Both the position numbers and the translations under genes were made by a program. Under the pieces are notes generated by a model that was given only the letters and a program-made list of their open reading frames with translations, was not told where the DNA came from and made no database searches. Positions 57,915 through 64,000 of a DNA stretch of 64,000 nucleotides are shown one piece after another (the stretch's first letter is position 1; every line of letters begins with the position of its first letter). Source of the DNA: Dromiciops gliroides. Its lineage: Eukaryota > Chordata > Mammalia > Microbiotheria > Microbiotheriidae. The DNA lies in contig NC_057863.1 of NCBI RefSeq assembly GCF_019393635.1, positions 571,074,784 through 571,138,783 of the forward strand, read 5' to 3'.

Positions 57915-58300
57915 AATTAATAGAAGGAAGGATGTTTAGTTTGAAGAAGAGAAGATTATGAGGAGTGGACAGTAGTATGATTGTGTTCTTCAGCTACTGG
58001 AAGGATAATCATTTGGAAGCAGGATTCGATTTGTTTTTACTTGGCCTCAGAAAGCAGAACTAGTACCAATGAATGATAGCCTGAAGTACTCTAAGATTCC
58101 TTCTTTTTTTTTTTTTTTTGCTGGGCAGTGGGGGTTAAGTGACTTGCCCAGGGTCACACAGCTAGTAAGTGTCAAGTGTCCGAGGCCAGATTTGAACTCA
58201 GGTACTCCTGAATCCAGGACTGGTGCTTTATCCACTGAGCCACCTAGCCGCCCCCTCTCTAAGATTCCTTCTAAGATTCTATGGCAATTCCATGCAATTC
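57915..58300 (+). mobile_element. CR1/L3 LINE 3' fragment, split by a SINE
   Basis: gatgtttagtttgaagaaga, catttggaagcaggattcga, ttggcctcagaaagcagaac, then after the SINE gattccttctaagattctatg, the CR1/L3 3' terminus. Confidence 0.75.
58105..58258 (-). mobile_element. Short SINE (WSINE1-like)
   Basis: Antisense copy with a T run. The TSD ctaagattccttct is perfect at 58091-58104 and 58259-58272. Confidence 0.95.
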
Positions 58301-59100
58301 AGATCAAATTAGAGCTCACCCAAACTTTTGGCCTAAATTTGATCCAAACTGAGGACAACCAGAGGAAGGAAAAACTCAGCTGCAATAGCCAGGTTCACAA
58401 GACCTCTAGAGATTGATTTTCAAGTCTTTCTATCAAAATCTTTCTATTTTCTCAATACTTTTCTCCTTAATTTAAACCCATGTGTATTTCAAGGGAAATT
58501 TAATTAAAAAATAACAACATTTTTGTAGCTAAATGGAAGCATGTGCTATGAAAACAGTGAAGAAAACCATGGAAAATCAGTTCTACATGCCTATTATTCC
58601 CATGCCCAGCAAAGATAACTGAGGGGTGGTGCCCTATAGTCAGCTGTCTTGGGGAACAATGTTCCTGAGAGATAGCAGCATAGATCAGTTTGCTATGTAC
58701 TCTCATAATGACCCTAACAAAAGGCTCTACAGCAGGGACTTAGACTGTATCAGCAATAACTTGGTTTCTTCAGAAATGTCTGGTCAATGACAACATCAGC
58801 ATTGGCACAGCAGTGGAATGCTTCTTTCAGTTAATAATGCACTGCCCTGACCCAAGTTCTTCTGAGGCAACCAGTGATCAAGGTCCTGACATGACTTCAA
58901 TCCCTCCATCTGATTTAGTAGACATTGGCCTCTTCATATCCGGGAGAAAAGTCTGTGAGGTAGTAATTCAAGAGAAAGTCACTTTTAGAACTTCCAGATG
59001 CTCTAAATTTTATGAAAGCAGAGCAAGGCAGGACTTAATGATATCTCCTGCTGTGTTAAGCATTCATTTAGGAATGGGCTTCCTTGATGGGCATGTTAGT
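58300..59100. other. No gene assigned
   Basis: Two moderate open stretches, 58813-59106 (+) and 58500-58706 (-), have no recognised domain. The plus one is somewhat protein-like, but I cannot support a gene. Confidence 0.35.
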
Positions 59101-59104
59101 CACT

Positions 59105-59312
59105 AAAAAGAATTATAGGCCAAGTATTGGAAGGGACCTCAGAGTCCATCTTGTTTAATCCCATCACTTTTCAGAGAAGGAAACTGAATCTGAGAGAGGT
59201 TAAATAACTTGTTCAAGGTCATTCAGGTAGTAAGTATCAGAAGTGTGATTTGAACCCCAGTCCTTTATTACAAGAGTCAGTGTTTTTACCACTATGCCAC
59301 CTGGAAGAAGAT
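59105..59312 (-). mobile_element. MIR-type old SINE
   Basis: tattggaagggacctcagag, gagaaggaaactgaatctga, ttcaaggtcattcaggtagt, ttttaccactatgccacctgg. Confidence 0.65.
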
Positions 59313-59866
59313 TGGTTTAAGCTAACATATGTTTCTTGAATCGGATTGCTAGGCTCCGTGGCCAGAAAATAAAGCAAAGAAGTGTCCTTGTGCTCAATAA
59401 GCTTATTTTCTCATAGAAAGCTATAATAGCATGGAAAGCATTTTGAGACCAACATGCAGACTAATGTAAGCTAGGTAAACTTCCAATGAAAGAGGTCTTC
59501 CTTTCCAAAGAAGAGGCACCTTTGTTTAGGAGCATTTTTTTTTGTAATGGTGCTTGGTTACAAAAATTCCCTTTTCTAGGTCCTGCCCTTCCCTTTATGA
59601 TATATCCTTTGTAAATGCCATACAATACAGTCTCAGAATTAATTCTGTTTTCATCTTACCAGACTTAGACATAAAGGAGTTCCATGATTTCTTATCTCAT
59701 TGTTTTTCCCCTTGCACTCACCTGATTTCATCTTCTATCCTCCCTTTGGAAAGTAGTCTCAAGACTGCTAAGTAGTTTAGATACATTTTTCATGTCATAC
59801 ATGAGTGGGGTTCAAAATGTTGGGGTCAGGCCAGGAATCACAGTGCCAAACAAAATTCCATATTTT

Positions 59867-60245
59867 TGCTGTTCAGTCATGTCCAACTCTTCATGACTCC
59901 ATTTAGGGTTTTCTCGACAAAGATAATGAAGTGGTTTGCCATTTCCTTCTCTAGTTCATTTTTTTTTTTAAATGAGGCTATCGGGGTTAAGTGACTTGCC
60001 CACGGTCACACAGCTAGCAAGTGTTAAGTGTCTGAGGCCGGATTTGAACTCAGGTAGTCCTGAATCCCAGGCCACCTGCGCCACCTAGCCACCCCTCTAG
60101 TTCATTTTACAGATAAGAAAACTGAGGCCAACAGGGTTAAATGACACACAGCAGGTAAGTGTCTGAGACCAGATTTGAACTCAGGAAGATGAATTTCCCT
60201 GATTCCAGGCCTGGTACTCTATCCACTATACCACCTAGTTGCCCC
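59867..60245 (-). mobile_element. Long SINE (MAR1-like) carrying a nested SINE
   Basis: Antisense copy running from gctgttcagtcatgtccaac to ccacctagttgccccc, interrupted at 59963-60094. Confidence 0.93.
59963..60094 (-). mobile_element. Short SINE nested in a long SINE
   Basis: Antisense copy. The TSD ctctagttcatttt is perfect at 59949-59962 and 60095-60108 and derives from the host SINE. About 10 bp near its head are missing. Confidence 0.95.
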
Positions 60246-60487
60246 CAAAATATCATATATTCTCCTTAATTCATGGACTAATATGTGGAACCAGTGGTGA
60301 GCCAATAAGCTTTGCCAAGTAGGATACAGGGAAGGTCTTACTAACCTCCAGCCAAAAAATGAAAAAAGAAAATCTATTTGTTTCACAAAAAGGAGCTTGA
60401 AGGAACTTGAGTTGCCAAGAAAACCCATATTATCGTGAGGGTAGGGTCCATGTTGGAATGAAAGAATGGGGTTAAAACAGACATCAA

Positions 60488-60657
60488 GGGGCAGCTAGGT
60501 GGCACAGTGGATAAAACACTGGGCCTGGATTCATGAGGACCTGAGTTCAAATCTGGCCTCAGACACTTGACACTTACTGTGTGACCCTGGGCAAGTCACT
60601 TAACCCTCATTGTCCTGAAAAAAAGGAAAAAAAGAAAAAAAAAGAAACAAAAACACC
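60488..60657 (+). mobile_element. Short SINE (WSINE1-like)
   Basis: Sense copy with an A-rich tail interrupted by G and C. The TSD cagacatcaa is perfect at 60478-60487 and 60658-60667. Confidence 0.95.
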
Positions 60658-60924
60658 CAGACATCAAGCTGAATAATAAGGCCAAATTATTTCCAGTCTT
60701 AGGTATCAGTACAGAGGCCTGGGGGCCTGGGGTGGGGAGAAATACCCACTGGATGCACAACTTAAAAAAAAGTCTCAGATTTTTTAAAAAAGTAAAACTT
60801 TTAGCACAATTTCTTTAAGTTTAAAGTCACCATCCCATTTGTTTTTACCACAGATCTATGGTCTCTTTAAAAGAGCAGTTTAAGAAAATTTGGCTCCTGG
60901 ACCCCTAGGCCCATGCTCTTATGA

Positions 60925-61090
60925 GCCTGGGGTAGTAGGAAGAGTGTTGGATTTGGGATCAGGAAAGATCTGTGAGCACGGACAAGTCACTAAGCCTCAG
61001 TTTCCTCATCTGTAAAAAGAGGATGATACCTGTAGCATTCACATCCCAAGATTGTAGTGAGGCCCAAATGTTTTTCAACTCTTTAGCAAC
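60925..61090 (+). mobile_element. MIR-like old SINE
   Basis: gtgttggatttgggatcagg, acaagtcactaagcctcagt, ttcctcatctgtaaaaagag. Confidence 0.7.
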
Positions 61091-61319
61091 TATATGCCTA
61101 TTGGTCATCAATCTCTCCTTTCCACATTTTATGCTAGGTCTCAGTCTCTTTCCAATGCTCCCTATCTACAGGGAGACAGTCCCTTTCCCTGCCGTGAACC
61201 ATATATTTTCTTAAAAAAATCCATCTGAGAGTTTTCATTTTGAGCTGCATTTTAATGTATAGATTTCTGGAGGGAAGAGTCAGCCCCTTTTCTCGCCTCT
61301 GTTCCAAGATATCACTAAA

Positions 61320-61841
61320 TTCTTTGCTTCTTGTCTTAGAGACAAATTCTACTATAATTCAGGCCCACATAACCGTACTCACCTGGACAACTGCAGCAGA
61401 CTCTTAATTGGTCTTCCTGTTCCTAATCTCTGCCCTCTCAATCTACCTTTCATACAGAGCTGCCAAAACACTGTCCCCAAATTCAGATCTCCCCTACTAA
61501 ACAATCTACAATGGTTCTCTGTTGCCATGAGGCTAAACTACAGACACCTCGGCTGCTATTGTTAAATGGGCCCATGATTTGGCTCCCATTTACCTCTCCA
61601 GCTTATTACATTTTATTCCCCCTCACACACTACTTAGAGTTGAACTGGCCTGCTAGCATTTCCCTATTCTCACAATGTTCCATAGTGACTCCTTTCTCTT
61701 CCATAGTGCCCTTTCTCTTCATCTCCACATTATAGAATTCCTCACTCATTTCAAATCACAGGGCAGGTGCCACCTCAGGTTTCCCCTGATTTTTCCATGG
61801 ATTGGCATTCTCTCCTTCCTGAATTTATGTAGAATCTACTT

Positions 61842-61885
<44 letters not shown>

Positions 61886-62150
61886 GTATGTATATGTATG
61901 TATGTAATATATGTATATATACACATAAACACATATATACACACACATACACACATACATATATATATGTGTGTGTGTATATATATATATATATGTATGT
62001 ATGTATGTATGTCATATTTCCCCTTCCCCCTTTCCTAGGAAACATGTAAGTTCCTCCAGGCCAGGGTCTATTCATCATATTTCTCCTTGTTTCCCTAGTA
62101 CCTAGCACAGGGCCTGGCACATAGTAGTTACTTAATAAATTTGCTGAATC
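61320..62150 (+). mobile_element. L2 LINE 3' end, split by a microsatellite
   Basis: ggacaactgcagcagactct, agagctgccaaaacactgtc, tttggctcccatttacctct, then after the repeat agttcctccaggccagggtc and cctagcacagggcctggcac. Old, no open frame. Confidence 0.8.
61844..62012. repeat. TA/TATG/CA compound microsatellite inside L2
   Basis: About 170 bp of TA, TATG and CA units. Long open frames of Y, I and H on both strands are artefacts. Confidence 0.95.
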
Positions 62151-62154
62151 CAGT

Positions 62155-62510
62155 ACAATTTATCTACCTTCTCCTCCTTTCATTTTCTGGTTGCCAGCTA
62201 TATACCTTAGGTGGCTTTCTGTTGAATCTGTTGTTTATCTGACCAATCTTGCTTAGCCCAGCCCTTTTAGAGTTCCTTATAAAAAACAACTTTAAGTTTC
62301 TTTCTTCTGAATTTTAGCTGAATTTATGAATATGAATTAAATTTAAAATATGAAATAAATTATGAATTTATGAATCTTTTGATGTGGAGCTGCCCAATTC
62401 CTACATAGCTTCCCCCAAGATCCCATTTTTGTGGATCAATTAAATGACTTTAGGTGAGGAAAGTCAGTAGGAGCACTGGTTTTGGTTGTAATTTGCTCTG
62501 TGTAATTTAT
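62155..62510. other. No gene recognised
   Basis: AT-rich, no recognised family. Confidence 0.4.
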
Positions 62511-62514
62511 GGCT

Positions 62515-62758
62515 TTAAATGCTTTCACACACATGAATATATTATCATATCAGTCCTACACATTATCTCATTAATCCTCACAATAAACTCATGAGCTGAG
62601 TTGGGAAAATCTTTATCCCATTTTTTTCAAGAGAAGGAAACTGAGGCTAAGCTTGGGTCATTTGCCCAGTAAGTAATGGAGCTCGGTCTAGAACTCAGAT
62701 CTCCCAGCCTTAAGTGTAGAGTTCTTGTCCTCCCACCCCCATACCATACTGCCTTAGG
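62515..62758 (-). mobile_element. MIR-like old SINE
   Basis: cattatctcattaatcctca, agagaaggaaactgaggcta, gtcatttgcccagtaagtaa, ccataccatactgcctta. Confidence 0.7.
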
Positions 62759-62759
62759 C

Positions 62760-63550
62760 AAGGCTTATTGTCTCAAACAAAACACATCTCATCCTCTGTG
62801 ATTTCTTTTTCAAAAGTCTATAGCTACCACTGGGACTTGGGGAGGCAGGGAGAGAGAGGGAAAGGGAGACATATTGGATACCAGATAAAGCATTTCCCTT
62901 TAAAACATCTGCTGGTGCTGAGGCTGATGGGCGTTATTTCTTTATTCCATGAAATGAGGAGGCAAAAGGAGACTTAAGGAAAACCCATTAGGGAAAGCTG
63001 TGGAGGACGAGCTGCCATGGTGACATATGGGGGAGGCAAGTAGAAGCCCTGCTGTGCTGAGGAACTCAGTGCATGGTTTGGTTCTAGCTGATTAATTCCC
63101 ATTATTATATGTTCCCTCAAAAGGACCTTGTGAGAAAGGGAATGAAGAAGTCTTTCCACCAGATCACTCCTCAGCCACTATGGCTAAGAATTTCCTGGAC
63201 CTGGGGAAAGCTTTCTGGATCCATCAGGATGCTTCCTTTGGCTGTGGGAGGATTTACGCAGAGCCAAACATTTCATGGCCCTATGGGTAATGTGCTTTAA
63301 AGCCTTCTCTGAAAGTGAAATTTATTTGAAGGAAAAGCCCTTTCCTACCAATTGGAATGGCATCCTACAGGGTGACTCATGTATCCAACCCCTAGAGCTT
63401 CGAAAGCAGAAACTCACCCTGGAATGAGCATTTCTGTTTAATGATGTGAACATTTCTAAGGGCATAGATCCTTCTTTGGAAGCACAGTCATTGGCCATTA
63501 TCAAGGACAAAAACATTTTCAATATCTCTGGGTCATTATCTTCCTTCAGG
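62760..63550. other. No gene recognised
   Basis: Unique-looking sequence with several short open stretches but no recognised motif. Confidence 0.35.
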
Positions 63551-63554
63551 TTTT

Positions 63555-63690
63555 ATACCTTCAGGAAATACTGGACCACAGAACTGAAGGAACCCCAGAG
63601 GTCATCTTGTCTAACCCTCTACTTAAAGCTTGAATCTCCTCTCCACCCTCTCCAACAAATAGTCACCTCCACATCTGGCTGAAGACCTCC
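63555..63690 (-). mobile_element. CR1/L3 LINE 3' fragment
   Basis: ggaaccccagaggtcatctt, gtctaaccctctacttaaag, ctggctgaagacctccagct. Confidence 0.6.
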
Positions 63691-63829
63691 AGCTGTTTTG
63701 CTTTTATTATGAGGACAGAAAAATTGGTTAATAAAAATAACTGAGACTATTTGCATTCTATAAACAAGCACCAGTTTTTGAGTCATAGGAACATATTTCT
63801 AATCAATCTCAGTTCTTCTATTCACAAAC

Positions 63830-63945
63830 TCTATAACCATGGGCAAGAGGCACTATCTCTGTGTGCCTTGGTTTATTTCTCATTAAGATCTGTTGGACTA
63901 TATGATTTCCAAGGTCTTTTGTAGCTCTAAGTTCTATGATCTTTA
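63830..63945 (+). mobile_element. MIR-type old SINE fragment
   Basis: aaccatgggcaagaggcact, gttggactatatgatttcca, gtagctctaagttctatgat. Confidence 0.55.
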
Positions 63946-64000
63946 AAAAAAAATTATCATGAGGGGTGGATTGGTGGACATTAGTGCAGAAAGACCTTAA

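Noticed and set aside
61675..62120. Open frames rich in Y, I, H and C on both strands
   Set aside because: Produced by the TA/TATG/CA microsatellite inside an L2 element.

Overview
This window looks like marsupial nuclear DNA, probably intergenic or intronic. It is AT-rich and dominated by interspersed repeats. The clearest signal is a tRNA-like SINE whose sense strand begins GGGGCAGCTAGGTGG, present about 17 times, often with clean target-site duplications (TSDs). A longer SINE with an AGCTGGAGAAGGAAATGGC core and a CAACAA tail is also frequent. Both resemble marsupial families (WSINE1-like and MAR1-like; the names are recalled, not searched). Their abundance favours an Australian marsupial, but I cannot name the species. 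I see no intact host protein-coding gene, rRNA, functional tRNA or CRISPR array.

Layout. 1-9.6 kb: SINEs, MIR, CR1/L3 and composite-SINE relics, plus the 3' end of an RTE-class LINE (8.5-8.95 kb). 9.6-12.1 kb: two L1 3' ends facing each other. 12.1-20.8 kb: mostly unassigned sequence with MIR/SINE insertions and a local repeated block. 20.86-24.84 kb: a young endogenous retrovirus (ERV) on the minus strand with two nearly identical LTRs, an open gag, and protease plus most of reverse transcriptase, but no RNase H, integrase or env. 24.8-32 kb: repeats and microsatellites. 32.1-33.1 kb: a GC-richer LTR-like block split by a short L1 insertion. 35.7-37.7 kb: degenerate LINE-like sequence. 40.4-40.9 kb: L2. 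42.45-46.1 kb: a long dead antisense L1. 48.5-52.6 kb: L1 fragments and two unidentified protein-like relics. 52.85-54.0 kb: an L1 3' end. 54.65-55.4 kb: CR1/L3. 55.75-56.6 kb: a full-length RPL17 processed pseudogene split by a SINE. 57-64 kb: L2, CR1, MIR and nested SINEs.

The most notable object is the ERV. Its Gag frame starts at the first AUG after the leader and opens with hydrophobic segments around a short region carrying two N-glycosylation sequons, upstream of an otherwise gammaretrovirus-like Gag with one zinc knuckle. Gag and pro-pol share one frame and are separated by a single UGA. The primer-binding site matches a tRNA-Arg 3' end. Over the shared length the LTRs differ by one substitution, one A-run indel and one copy of a 39-bp U3 repeat, so the insertion is recent. 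The element cannot replicate by itself. All family names come from recognition by eye, and minor repeat boundaries are approximate to tens of bases.
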